This document shows positions 32,309 through 40,894 of a stretch of 64,000 nucleotides of DNA, in pieces. Source of the stretch: CAYJPV01 sp964372095 (lineage in GTDB: Bacteria; Acidobacteriota; Vicinamibacteria; Vicinamibacterales; JAKQTR01); contig CAYJPV010000015.1 of assembly GCA_964372095.1 (NCBI GenBank), forward strand, positions 53,392 to 117,391, in the 5' to 3' direction. Position 1 is the first letter of the stretch. Each line of letters starts with the position of its first letter. The notes under the pieces were generated by a model. The model was not told the DNA's origin. It did not search any database and worked only from the letters and a program-made list of their open reading frames with translations. The translations under genes were made by a program, and so were the position numbers.

Positions 32309-33620
32309 ATGCGCGCACGAGCATCGTCTGGCTGCCAGCCGGCAGGTGGACGGCATTGCGCGTGTCGATGAGGATCCGCACCTTGTCGTAGAGCGCGGGG
32401 TTCCGGAATTGCGCGTGTCCCGTGGACAGCAGCACGGCGTCGTACCCGGCGAACGACTCGGCCGTGCACGGTACGGACGACAACTGCAGGTCGTGTTTCC
32501 GCCCTGGCCGGGCGACGGGGAAGAACGGGTCGCAGTAGGCGACCTCAGCCCCGGCTTCGGACAACAACTCGATGATCTCGTACGACGGAGACTCGCGGTC
32601 GTCGTCGATGTTCTCCTTGTAGGAGAGGCCCAGCACCAGCACCTTCGCGGCGCGGATGCTCCGGCCGGCTTCGTTGAGCGCCTTGACGGTCTTGTCCACG
32701 ACGAAATGAGGCATGTGGGTGTTGATTTCACCCGCCAGTTCGATGAACCGGGTCCACACGCCGTATTCGGCGGCTTTCCACGACAGGTAGAACGGATCCA
32801 GCGGGATGCAGTGCCCGCCGAGGCCAGGGCCGGGGTAGAACGGCGTGAACCCGAAGGGCTTCGTCTTGGCCGCCTCGATGACCTCCCACACGTTGATGCC
32901 CATCTTGTCGAAGGTCATCTTCAGCTCGTTGACGAGGGCGATGTTGACGGACCGGAAGATGTTCTCGAGCAGCTTCGACGATTCCGCCACACGCGCCGAC
33001 GACACGCGGATGACCTTGTCGATGGCGAGTTCGTAGAGCGCGACGGCGGCATCCGTAGACGGGTCGTTCACGCCGCCAACAACTTTGGGGATGATCTTCG
33101 TGTGGAAGCTGGGGTTGCCCGGGTCTTCGCGCTCGGGCGAGAACGCCAGCAGGAAGTCGTCGGGCGTCTTCAGCCCGGTCGCCTCGAGCACCGGCAACAC
33201 GTCCTCATCCGTCGTGCCCGGGTAGGTCGTCGACTCGAGGACCACCAGTTGCCCGCGACGCAGGCGCTTCGCGACGGCCTTGGAGCTGTCGAGCACGAAC
33301 GACAGGTCGGGTTCGCGGTGCCGGCCCAGCGGCGTCGGCACGCAGATCAGCACGGCGTCGCACGCCTTCAGTTCGTCGAAATCCGTGCTCGCGCGGAACC
33401 GGCCGCTGGCAATCGCGGCAGCCACCCGGTCGGCGCCGATGTGCTTGATGTACGACTCGCCCCGGTTCAGGGCCGACACCTTCACATCGTCCAGGTCGAG
33501 GCCAATCACGGGGAAACCGGCCTCGGCAAACACCAGGGCGAGCGGCAGGCCCACATACCCCTGGCCAATGATGCCAATCAGCGCCTGACGGGAACGGATG
33601 CGGTTGAGCAGGTCGGTCAC
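32307..33620 (-). CDS. wbpA: UDP-N-acetylglucosamine 6-dehydrogenase (WbpA/TviB-like)
   Basis: A 437-residue UDP-sugar dehydrogenase: NAD-binding GQGYVGLPLALVFAEAG at ~19-35, ESTTYPGTTDE, the catalytic Cys in GLGGHCIPLDPFYL (near residue 268), and C-terminal GLSYKENIDDDRESP. The motifs match the UDP-GlcNAc/GalNAc dehydrogenases (WbpA, TviB, WecC) that oxidise C6 twice to a uronic acid. The start is GTG 33620 with AAGGTG upstream. It adds a uronic acid precursor to the glycan pathways of the window but is not part of the main operon. Confidence 0.92.
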   Translation of the reverse strand: MTDLLNRIRSRQALIGIIGQGYVGLPLALVFAEAGFPVIGLDLDDVKVSALNRGESYIKHIGADRVAAAIASGRFRASTDFDELKACDAVLICVPTPLGRHREPDLSFVLDSSKAVAKRLRRGQLVVLESTTYPGTTDEDVLPVLEATGLKTPDDFLLAFSPEREDPGNPSFHTKIIPKVVGGVNDPSTDAAVALYELAIDKVIRVSSARVAESSKLLENIFRSVNIALVNELKMTFDKMGINVWEVIEAAKTKPFGFTPFYPGPGLGGHCIPLDPFYLSWKAAEYGVWTRFIELAGEINTHMPHFVVDKTVKALNEAGRSIRAAKVLVLGLSYKENIDDDRESPSYEIIELLSEAGAEVAYCDPFFPVARPGRKHDLQLSSVPCTAESFAGYDAVLLSTGHAQFRNPALYDKVRILIDTRNAVHLPAGSQTMLVRA

Positions 33621-33662
33621 GGGAATTCACCTTTCGCTGACTTCTGCTCGGTGGGCATCAGA

Positions 33663-33706
33663 GTCAGTGGACAGTAGTCAGTAGGCAGTAGTCAGTAGAC
33701 GGCAGT
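33663..33706. repeat. Heptamer tandem repeat (CAGTAGT type)
   Basis: Five to six degenerate copies of CAGTAGT with a 7-bp period, in the gap upstream of the dehydrogenase gene. The same heptamer family recurs at 53258-53289 and at the right end of the window. Confidence 0.85.
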
Positions 33707-33808
33707 CGGATCGTGCGCCGCACGAGGGCACTTGGCGCACCCGATAGGATGCCTCTAATGGGGGGCTCGGGCAAGGGGACCCAGGGGCGCCTGCACAAAG
33801 AAAGTGTT

Positions 33809-35551
33809 TCACATTCGAGACACGACACCCCTGCGCACGAGGAGATTCTGAGCCGCATTGCGCGACTGGCCGAGAGCCGGACTCCGCTCAGACGACTCCC
33901 CAGGACCCAATTTCTCGCCGAGCACCAGCTCCAGTTGGATGGGGCGGGTGAACGTGCCGAGCGCTACGTCATCGACGGTCACGAGTTCGGCGTCGGCCAG
34001 CCACGCGGCGTCGAGGGCCACAGAGTCTTCTCCTTCGGGAGCCCTGAACTCCATGTCCATCAAAAACAGGCCCGCCTGCATGCCGCCAATGCCAAACCCG
34101 CGCTTGGGCCCCGATGCGACTCTGGCCACGCGTTCGGACATGTCGAACGCCTGTCTCCGCTTCAGGTTGCGCAGCAGGAACCGCCCGGCGACACCTCGCC
34201 ACACACGGTAGTCCTGCCCAGCGAAAGGACGTTCGAGACGCGCGGTGCGCACCCGCATCGAGATCGACCGCCCGTCGGTGGAGGCCGACAGGACCTCGAC
34301 CACGGAACCCGGACGGCGGACCCGCGCCCCGGCAACCGCTGGCGCGGTGCCGCTCACCCGGCTCCGCGTCGCCAGGATGTTCACGTCGGCTGTCAGCAAC
34401 GCGCGCTGCCCGGCATACACCTCATCGACGCCCAACGGCAGGGTCACAAGCGTCGTGAACGTCCGCGGGCCAAACGGGCTCCGAGGATCAGGGTCCGGAA
34501 GCCGCGCGGGCCACAGGGCTGCATTCAGCGCCAGAAACAGGGGATGAGTCGCCGGTGTCACGGCCGGGGGGACCAGTAATTGGTGCTCGGTTGTGGTCCA
34601 CGGCACGGTCCGGTCGCGCAACAGCAGCCGCGATTCGACACTGTCACGCCACAGCAGGACGCCCGGCGGTTGTCCGTCGGCCACCAGTCCGATCCCGTAC
34701 ACGACATCCTGCCGGGTCACGCTGTCCGACCTGGAAAACTGCACTGAACGGTTCACAGGGCCCGGCAGTGCCGTCAGGCTGACGGCCTGCGGGTTCACCA
34801 CACGCGGATCGACGGGAGGAAACGACACGGGCGCCGCAGCGGGCCAGAACCGCGTGACGACGGTGGCCGCCAGCAGCGCGACGGCCACGAACGCCGCCGT
34901 GTGCCATTCTTTCATCCGCAGGTACTGATACGCGACAGCCGGCACACCAAGCGCGAACAGCGTCCCCAGGTACAACGCCGGCCGGTACCCCTGCAGCGAC
35001 TGCCCCACAAACGGCCACGAGGTCAGCAGCGCAGGCAGCAACACGCCATTGATCACGCTCACCATCGTCCCGCCTGCCACTCCCGCGACGATGAGGTAGG
35101 TGAGGGAGGGAGTGACCACAGCGGCCATGGCGGTGAGGAGAATGACGACGGCATGCTCCAGCATGACGGAGGCCGCCACGAGGGCGGCGTCGCCGGCGTA
35201 GAGCCCCATCCATACCCACACGAGCCACGTGACGAAGCCTGGAAACGCTACCAGCGCGGTCAACAGCGTGAGCGACTTGCTGGCCAGTAAAGTCGCCCGC
35301 GAAATGGGACGCGAGCGCCAGAAGGCGGTGGAGCCCACGAGCGCGTCCTGCTGGACGATCACGCCGGTCGCAAGGACGAGCATGAGGATACGAAGGCCGT
35401 TCAGCACGAGCGCCAGGCGGGCTGACAAGAGGGGCGACGGCACCGGGACGCTGACCAGCCAGGCGTCCACCAGGACGAACAGGCAGAACGCCAGCAGGAC
35501 AAGGCGCTGGGAGCGAAGGTCGTGGGCGACGAGGTGGAGGATCTGCGTCAC
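33809..35551 (-). CDS. ABC transporter permease-like membrane protein, second paralogue
   Basis: A 580-residue protein with about six membrane segments in residues ~15-275 and a soluble beta-rich C-terminal part of ~300 residues. It is a paralogue of the protein encoded just upstream: both have a VGSTAFWRSRPISRATLLAS-type segment after the second membrane helix. With the ATPase and GntR genes it forms a Ytr-like ABC system; substrate unknown. The start is GTG 35551, 4 bp after the upstream stop. Confidence 0.75.
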   Translation of the reverse strand: MTQILHLVAHDLRSQRLVLLAFCLFVLVDAWLVSVPVPSPLLSARLALVLNGLRILMLVLATGVIVQQDALVGSTAFWRSRPISRATLLASKSLTLLTALVAFPGFVTWLVWVWMGLYAGDAALVAASVMLEHAVVILLTAMAAVVTPSLTYLIVAGVAGGTMVSVINGVLLPALLTSWPFVGQSLQGYRPALYLGTLFALGVPAVAYQYLRMKEWHTAAFVAVALLAATVVTRFWPAAAPVSFPPVDPRVVNPQAVSLTALPGPVNRSVQFSRSDSVTRQDVVYGIGLVADGQPPGVLLWRDSVESRLLLRDRTVPWTTTEHQLLVPPAVTPATHPLFLALNAALWPARLPDPDPRSPFGPRTFTTLVTLPLGVDEVYAGQRALLTADVNILATRSRVSGTAPAVAGARVRRPGSVVEVLSASTDGRSISMRVRTARLERPFAGQDYRVWRGVAGRFLLRNLKRRQAFDMSERVARVASGPKRGFGIGGMQAGLFLMDMEFRAPEGEDSVALDAAWLADAELVTVDDVALGTFTRPIQLELVLGEKLGPGESSERSPALGQSRNAAQNLLVRRGVVSRM

Positions 35552-35555
35552 GGGA

Positions 35556-37262
35556 TCAGGCTCCAGGCTCCAGGCCCTGGGCTCCAGACCTGTGCGGGGG
35601 GGCCAGGGTGTAATCCGGCAGGTGCACGCCGCGAATGACGCGCCCCAGCGAACGGGCCCGCAGAACTACCAGCTCAGCGTCTTTCAGCCAGTCGGCATCC
35701 ATGACCAGACGCGCGGGATCGGTCTCGAATTTCAACTGCTGCCGCGTGACGAACGGCGTGCCATAGGACGTGAGCAACGTCCGAAAGCGTTCGGAGAGGG
35801 TGTCGCTCGCAACGACAGCCTGCTTGCGGCGCGCATTCACCAGTACGTACGCCGCCGGCCGCGGCGCACGCAGTTCGGGCATTGCGAACTCGCGCACCAA
35901 TACCCAGATCGCCCGATCTTCGGGCGCCATGCCTTCGAACTCGACGACGTATCCGGGGCCGCGCGCACGCGTTCCGAGCGCCAGCGGCACGCGCACGAAC
36001 ACCTCGTACCGCGACGCCTCATAGGTGATGTTCATGGCCAGCACGGCTGGCTGAGTTCCGCGCGCGGCATGAAGGTCGGGACTCACCTCGAGAATCGCGA
36101 AGCGGAACCGTTCCTCTGCACTGTTGCGCGGCTCGAACAACTCGACGCCGCCCAGCGCGATCGCCAGACTGGCCCACGGCTGGCGCCCGGGCCGTGGTTC
36201 TTGCCCGCCCACCGACCACGACGTCAACTGGGTCGAATCGAAGTTCTCGATGACACCGTCCGGGAACCGCAGGCGTGACTGCACGGCCAGCGGCCGCAGG
36301 ATGATGGCGTTCGGTGGGCCTTCGTCTTCGAACAGCGCAGTCTGGCCGACCCGCCTGGTGGTGCCCGCGTCCGTGGTCCTCGAGACCGTGCTCGTGCGGA
36401 CCGATGCCCGGTCGAACTGGATGTCCGGCGTCTCCAGCGACAGGTCCGCGGGCGGTATGACTGGTGCCGCGCCCCACTGGATAAGCGGATACCGGACCGC
36501 CAGCAGGAACACCACGAGCGTCAGGGCTGCCAGGACATACGAACGCCGCGTGCGGAGCGTCAGATACTGGTGCGCCGCGATCGCAAGGACAACGAGCGCC
36601 GGCACGGCCATGGCCCAGGCGTACGCCCACTCGGGCTGGCGCACGACGAGACCGAACGGCAGCGTCACGCGCGGCAGGAACATCACGGCCACCAGGCCGG
36701 CCGTGCCAATCACCATGGCGGCAAGCGCCATGACGATGGCCTGTGCCAGGTGTTTGGTGAGGGCCGCCAGCAACAACGCCAGCACGGCCGCCGCAGTCTG
36801 CTCGATCGCCACCCGAAGGGCGGCGGTGCCAGCGTGAGCCGGATCGAAGCCCAGGCCCCAGAACGTCAGGAAACACGCGACGAACGGCAATACGACGGCC
36901 ACAAGGCCGATCGAGACGATGGCGCTGGCAAAGAGGTCGGCGCGCTGGATGGGCCGCGTCATCCAGAATGCCGTGGTTCCCACGACCGGATGACGCAGCA
37001 CCAGCGCTGACACGAACACCACCGTCAGCGCGAGGCGCATGACCAGCACCGCCACGTCGAGGCTCATCGCCGGGGCGGCCGTGCCGTCCGGCACGGGAGG
37101 GCCCATCCACAACACCAGCGCCTGTGTGGCCAGCACCGCCACCCACGCGGCGAGAAACGGCTTGAGTGACGTCAGGTCGTGGCGGAGAAGGTGGAAGACA
37201 GCGGCGATCGGCCATCGGCGATCGGCGATCGGCCCTCGGCCTTCGGCCTTCGGCGGCGTCAT
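35556..37262 (-). CDS. ABC transporter permease-like membrane protein, first paralogue
   Basis: ATG 37262 gives 568 residues with six membrane segments in ~25-280 and a soluble C-terminal half. VVGTTAFWMTRPIQRADLFA is shared with the next gene's product. Residues 4-19 (PKAEGRGPIADRRWPI) are encoded by a 7-bp tandem repeat, and the last ~10 residues by another heptamer repeat, so both ends of the protein are repeat-derived or the true start is further in. Expected to pair with the ATPase encoded upstream. Confidence 0.75.
   Translation of the reverse strand: MTPPKAEGRGPIADRRWPIAAVFHLLRHDLTSLKPFLAAWVAVLATQALVLWMGPPVPDGTAAPAMSLDVAVLVMRLALTVVFVSALVLRHPVVGTTAFWMTRPIQRADLFASAIVSIGLVAVVLPFVACFLTFWGLGFDPAHAGTAALRVAIEQTAAAVLALLLAALTKHLAQAIVMALAAMVIGTAGLVAVMFLPRVTLPFGLVVRQPEWAYAWAMAVPALVVLAIAAHQYLTLRTRRSYVLAALTLVVFLLAVRYPLIQWGAAPVIPPADLSLETPDIQFDRASVRTSTVSRTTDAGTTRRVGQTALFEDEGPPNAIILRPLAVQSRLRFPDGVIENFDSTQLTSWSVGGQEPRPGRQPWASLAIALGGVELFEPRNSAEERFRFAILEVSPDLHAARGTQPAVLAMNITYEASRYEVFVRVPLALGTRARGPGYVVEFEGMAPEDRAIWVLVREFAMPELRAPRPAAYVLVNARRKQAVVASDTLSERFRTLLTSYGTPFVTRQQLKFETDPARLVMDADWLKDAELVVLRARSLGRVIRGVHLPDYTLAPPHRSGAQGLEPGA
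35559..35590. repeat. Heptamer repeat (GGCTCCA type) at a gene end
   Basis: About four degenerate copies of GGCTCCA with a 7-bp period. It encodes the C-terminal residues (GAQGLEPGA) of the first permease and extends to its stop codon. Confidence 0.8.
37204..37256. repeat. Heptamer repeat (GATCGGC/CTTCGGC) at a gene start
   Basis: Seven consecutive degenerate copies ending in TCGGC with an exact 7-bp period. They encode residues of the N-terminus of the first permease. Confidence 0.85.
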
Positions 37263-37283
37263 GCGGCGCGGCTCCCCCCGGGG

Positions 37284-37305
37284 GGGGCCGGCTTCAGCCG
37301 GCCCC
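37284..37305. repeat. Palindromic element with TTCA loop
   Basis: Perfect 9-bp arms (GGGGCCGGC / GCCGGCCCC) around TTCA, lying in the 44-bp gap between the ATPase and permease genes. Same design as 30088-30109. Confidence 0.75.
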
Positions 37306-37306
37306 G

Positions 37307-38215
37307 TCACTCTGTCACCCGATATGCGCGCGCCAGAGCGATGAAGATCTGGCGCAAGGGCAGCGGCGTCACCTGGATGTCCCGCGCGTCGGGCAGGGCC
37401 GATCGGATCTCGGCCGCCGACCCGGTTTCCGAGAACGCGCTGTGTACGAACCGCAGCACCGGTCCCGCAGCCTGCGGCAGCAACCACGTCGGCGGCGCGC
37501 CCGGCGGCACGGCGGCATCGGCCGGGAACGACACGTCCACCTGCCTGAACCGCGCGAGCATCGACGACACGGGTTCGGCCAGTTCGAGGCGGCCGTGGTT
37601 GATGATGCCAATCCAGTCGGCCAGGCGCTCCACTTCGTCGATGTCGTGGGACGACACGAACACGGTCCAGGGCCGTTCGCCGCCGGCCACCTCGAGGATG
37701 CCCTGCGAAAACTCCTCGCGCACGAGGGCATCGAGGCCGGCGAAGGGCTCGTCCATAATCAGCAGTTCGGGGCGGTACGCCAGCGACACCAGCAACGCGG
37801 CTTTCATCCGCATGCCTCGCGAACACGCTTTCAGCTTCTTGTCGAGCGCCAGGTCGAGCTGCGCCGCCAGGCTGCGGGCGTACGCCGCATCCCATGACGG
37901 ATAGAACGGCGCGCAATAGTCCAGCAGGCCCTGGACGGTCAGCCAGTCGGGCAGCTCCTGGTTCTCCGAGACGTAGCCAATCCGGGCCAGCAGCGGCGGG
38001 CTCATGCGCCGCGAATCCGTGCCGAGCACGGTGGCTTTGCCGCCGGACGGCTCGAGCAGGTTCATCAGCACTTTGATCGTGGTGGTCTTGCCCGCGCCGT
38101 TCGGCCCGACCAGGGCAAACACGCTGCCCGTGGGCACGCGCATGGTCAGATCGTGAACGGCTTCGGTGCGGCCGTACTTGCGCGACAGGTGCTCGGTCTC
38201 GATTGCGTACTGCAT
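37307..38215 (-). CDS. ABC transporter ATP-binding protein (YtrB-like)
   Basis: A 302-residue ATPase. Walker A is GPNGAGKTTT (~37-46), Walker B LLIMDEPFAG (~155-164) and the H-loop SSHDID. The signature motif is degenerate: the usual LSGGQ appears as CSRGM, which is common in YtrB-like and bacitracin-type exporters. It lies between a GntR repressor gene (12 bp upstream) and two permease genes, the usual order of Ytr operons induced by cell-wall stress. The substrate is unknown. Confidence 0.88.
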   Translation of the reverse strand: MQYAIETEHLSRKYGRTEAVHDLTMRVPTGSVFALVGPNGAGKTTTIKVLMNLLEPSGGKATVLGTDSRRMSPPLLARIGYVSENQELPDWLTVQGLLDYCAPFYPSWDAAYARSLAAQLDLALDKKLKACSRGMRMKAALLVSLAYRPELLIMDEPFAGLDALVREEFSQGILEVAGGERPWTVFVSSHDIDEVERLADWIGIINHGRLELAEPVSSMLARFRQVDVSFPADAAVPPGAPPTWLLPQAAGPVLRFVHSAFSETGSAAEIRSALPDARDIQVTPLPLRQIFIALARAYRVTE

Positions 38216-38227
38216 GGCGCCTCCGCC

Positions 38228-38617
38228 CTACCGGGGTCCCCGGTCGAGACGGCTCCAGTGCTCGGTGACTGCGTCGAGCACATCCTGAACATCGAGGTTG
38301 AGGTGACGGGCGTCCACGACGAGGCGCTCCACGTCTTCGCGCAGCAACGCGCGCCGGTCACGCGCGTCGGACGGCGTGCGCTCGGCCACGAACGTGCCGA
38401 TGCCGGGCCGCACCTCGAGCAGGCCGTCGGCAATCAGTGTGCCGACAACCTTGTGGGCGGTGTTCGGATTGATGCGCAACTCGCGGCTGAGCACCCGCAC
38501 CGACGGAAACTCGTCACCCGGCCGCAGCCGGGCCGAGACGACGGCCTTCTTCACGGCGAAGACGACCTGCTCGTGAACCGACAGCCCGGGGCGGATGATG
38601 ACCGTGAACGGAAGCAC
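38228..38617 (-). CDS. GntR-family (YtrA-like) transcriptional regulator
   Basis: A 129-residue regulator: the winged-helix DNA-binding domain (~10-78) contains FPSVRVLSRELRINPNTAHK and ends in RPGIGTFVAE. Only a short helical tail follows, as in the YtrA subgroup, which lacks a large effector domain. It probably represses its own operon. The start is GTG 38617, only 12 bases from a strong -10 box, so the mRNA is almost leaderless. Confidence 0.9.
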   Translation of the reverse strand: MLPFTVIIRPGLSVHEQVVFAVKKAVVSARLRPGDEFPSVRVLSRELRINPNTAHKVVGTLIADGLLEVRPGIGTFVAERTPSDARDRRALLREDVERLVVDARHLNLDVQDVLDAVTEHWSRLDRGPR

Positions 38618-38629
38618 GATGGTGTACTA

Positions 38630-38657
38630 TGTATACTAGGACAGTGGGGACTGTCAA
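38630..38657 (-). promoter_or_regulatory. Promoter of the GntR-ABC operon
   Basis: On the minus strand TTGACA (38657-38652) and TATACA (38635-38630) are separated by 16 bp, close to the sigma-70 consensus. Transcription would begin ~5 bases before GTG 38617. Confidence 0.75.
38640..38655. promoter_or_regulatory. Operator-like palindrome between -35 and -10
   Basis: GACAGT-GGGG-ACTGTC, a perfect 6-bp inverted repeat that overlaps the -35 box and fills the promoter spacer. A likely binding site for the GntR product; unproved. Confidence 0.6.
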
Positions 38658-38658
38658 C

Positions 38659-38692
38659 TGGGGATTGGGGATTGGGGGTTGGGGATTGGGGT
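38659..38692. repeat. Heptamer tandem repeat (GATTGGG)
   Basis: Four copies of GATTGGG (one degenerate) with an exact 7-bp period, directly upstream of the GntR promoter. Confidence 0.85.
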
Positions 38693-38766
38693 AAGGCAGG
38701 GGATGTCCCCACCATTCAGGCGTCGGGCGGCGGGCCTGGAGGCGGCAGATGGGTTACGATGACCCC

Positions 38767-40725
38767 ATGAAGCGACACCTTCTCCTCTTCGCGTGCGTCG
38801 TTCTGGCTGCCACGACCGCCCTGGCCCAGTCGGGGCCGACCGTCGATCAGCTCATCTCGCTGAAACGCGCGGGGTCGCCGGCGATCTCGCCCGACGGCCG
38901 CTTCGTCGCCTACACGGTCCGCGAGCCGAACTGGGACGACGACCGCTACGAGACAGAGATCTGGCTGGCGGAGGTCGCCACGGGCGCCACCCGGCAGCTG
39001 ACCAACGCGAAGAAGTCGAGTTCGTCGCCCGACTGGTCGCCCGACGGAAAGACCATCGCGTTCACATCGGACCGGTCCGACAAGCAGCAGATCTACGTCA
39101 TCAGGATGGACGGCGGCGAAGCCGAGCCGGTCACGAGCGCCGAAGACGGCGTGGGCGGCAATTTCGCGTGGTCGCCCGACGGCAAGCACATCGCCTACAC
39201 GATCACCGACGCCAAGCCAGATGACTGGAAAGCGCGCGACAAGAAATACGGCGATTTCGAGATCGTCGACGCCGACCACCGCCTGTCGCACCTGTGGGTC
39301 ATCGACCTGGCCACCAAGACGCCGAAACGCCTGACGTCCGGCGCCTTCACCGTGGGCAGCTTCGACTGGTCGCCGGACAACGCGTCGATCGCCTTCGATC
39401 ACTCCGTCAACAGCGACCCGTCCAACTCCCACACGATCGACATTTCGGTGGTGTCGGTGGCCGACGCGAAGATCCGGCCGCTCGTGAAGCAGGACGGGGT
39501 CGACAACCGCCCTCGCTGGTCACACGACGGCCGGACGATTGTCTTCTCGTCGTCCATGGCCGAACCTTTCTTCTACTTCAAGAACACAAGACTGGCTTCC
39601 ATCCCCGCGTCCGGCGGCACCATCTCGGTTCTCACGAAGACCTTCGACGAGAACCCGGGACTGATCGCCTGGCGGAAGGGCGGCATCCTGTTCAGCGCCT
39701 CGCAGAAGACAGCCGCCGGCGTGTTCGTTCTGAATCCTGCAACGTTGGCCGTGACACGCGTCACGCCCGACGACAAGCGGGTTTATGCCTCGGCCAGTTT
39801 TGCTGCCGACGGCTCGGGTGCGATGGCCTTCATCCGCAGCGGGCCGGGCGAGTTTCCCGAAGTCTGGTCGCTCTCCGTGGCCAATGGCACGCTGAAGAAG
39901 CTGACCGACATGGCCGCCCAGACGGCGTCCTGGCCGCAGCCGTCCCAGGAAGTCATCACCTGGAAGAGCAAGGACGGCGCGTCCATCGAAGGCGTCCTTC
40001 ACAAGCCTGCGAACTTCCAGGCGGGCAAGAAGTACCCGCTGCTGATCGTGATCCACGGCGGCCCGACGGGCATCTCGCGCCCGGTGCCGTTCGGCTCCAC
40101 CAGCGTCTACCCCATCGACATCTGGCTCAACAACGGCGCGCTGGTGCTCGAACCGAACTACCGCGGCAGCGCGGGGTACGGCGAAGCCTTCCGCTCGCTC
40201 AACGTGCGCAACCTCGGCATCGGCGACGCCTGGGACGTCATCTCGGGCATCGACCACCTCGTGGCCCAGGGCCTGGTGGACAACGACAAGGTGGGCACGA
40301 TGGGCTGGAGCCAGGGGGGCTACATCTCGGCGTTCCTGACGACCCACGACAGCGCGCGGTTCAAGGCGGTGTCGGTGGGCGCGGGCATCTCGAACTGGAT
40401 GACGTATTACGTCAACACCGACATTCATCCGTTCACGCGCCAGTACCTCAAGGCGACGCCGTGGGACGACCCGAAGATCTACGCCGACACGTCGCCCATG
40501 ACCTATATCAAGCAGGCGAAAGCGCCCACGCTCATCCAGCACGGCGAACTGGACCGGCGCGTGCCGATCCCGAACGCCTACGAACTCTACCAGGGCCTGC
40601 AGGACGTCGGCGTGCCCGCGAAGCTCATCGTCTACAAGGGCTTCGGCCACGGCCTCACCAAGCCCAAGGCACATCGCGCGGCGATGGAGCACAACCTCGA
40701 GTGGTTCGGGAAGTACATCTGGTGA
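38767..40725 (+). CDS. S9 family peptidase (dipeptidyl/acylaminoacyl peptidase-like), secreted
   Basis: ATG 38767 (MKRHLLLFACVVLAATTALA) begins a clear signal peptide; 652 residues. Residues ~40-390 are a TolB/DPP-like beta-propeller with repeated SPDG and WSPDG turns. The alpha/beta-hydrolase domain (~400-652) carries the nucleophile in GWSQGGY (near 516), the Asp in HGELDRRVP and the His in GFGHGL. Such enzymes cleave short peptides in the periplasm or outside the cell. Its length is normal for the family. Confidence 0.93.
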   Translation: MKRHLLLFACVVLAATTALAQSGPTVDQLISLKRAGSPAISPDGRFVAYTVREPNWDDDRYETEIWLAEVATGATRQLTNAKKSSSSPDWSPDGKTIAFTSDRSDKQQIYVIRMDGGEAEPVTSAEDGVGGNFAWSPDGKHIAYTITDAKPDDWKARDKKYGDFEIVDADHRLSHLWVIDLATKTPKRLTSGAFTVGSFDWSPDNASIAFDHSVNSDPSNSHTIDISVVSVADAKIRPLVKQDGVDNRPRWSHDGRTIVFSSSMAEPFFYFKNTRLASIPASGGTISVLTKTFDENPGLIAWRKGGILFSASQKTAAGVFVLNPATLAVTRVTPDDKRVYASASFAADGSGAMAFIRSGPGEFPEVWSLSVANGTLKKLTDMAAQTASWPQPSQEVITWKSKDGASIEGVLHKPANFQAGKKYPLLIVIHGGPTGISRPVPFGSTSVYPIDIWLNNGALVLEPNYRGSAGYGEAFRSLNVRNLGIGDAWDVISGIDHLVAQGLVDNDKVGTMGWSQGGYISAFLTTHDSARFKAVSVGAGISNWMTYYVNTDIHPFTRQYLKATPWDDPKIYADTSPMTYIKQAKAPTLIQHGELDRRVPIPNAYELYQGLQDVGVPAKLIVYKGFGHGLTKPKAHRAAMEHNLEWFGKYIW

Positions 40726-40733
40726 CCCTGGGG

Positions 40734-40793
40734 GTCAGACCTTGAATTGACAGGTCGCCCCCTTCCGTCCGACCTGTCAATTCAAGGTCTGAC
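40734..40793. repeat. Perfect 24-bp inverted repeat next to the assembly gap
   Basis: Arms 40734-40757 and 40770-40793 are exact reverse complements over 24 bases with a 12-base loop. It begins 8 bases after the S9 peptidase stop and runs directly into the N-run. The stem could end transcription or be part of a dispersed element; its strength probably broke the assembly. Confidence 0.85.
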
Positions 40794-40803
40794 NNNNNNN
40801 NNN
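40794..40803. other. Assembly gap (10 N)
   Basis: Ten undetermined bases, probably a scaffold join of unknown true length. Sequence may be missing between the peptidase and cydA. Confidence 0.97.
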
Positions 40804-40894
40804 CCCTTCATTCCCCCGCCCCCCCCATCCCCCCCCCCCGCAAAATAAAGGGTCGCACCCCCTCGTAGCCTGTTGCCCCCGGGAGTCCCGCCCT

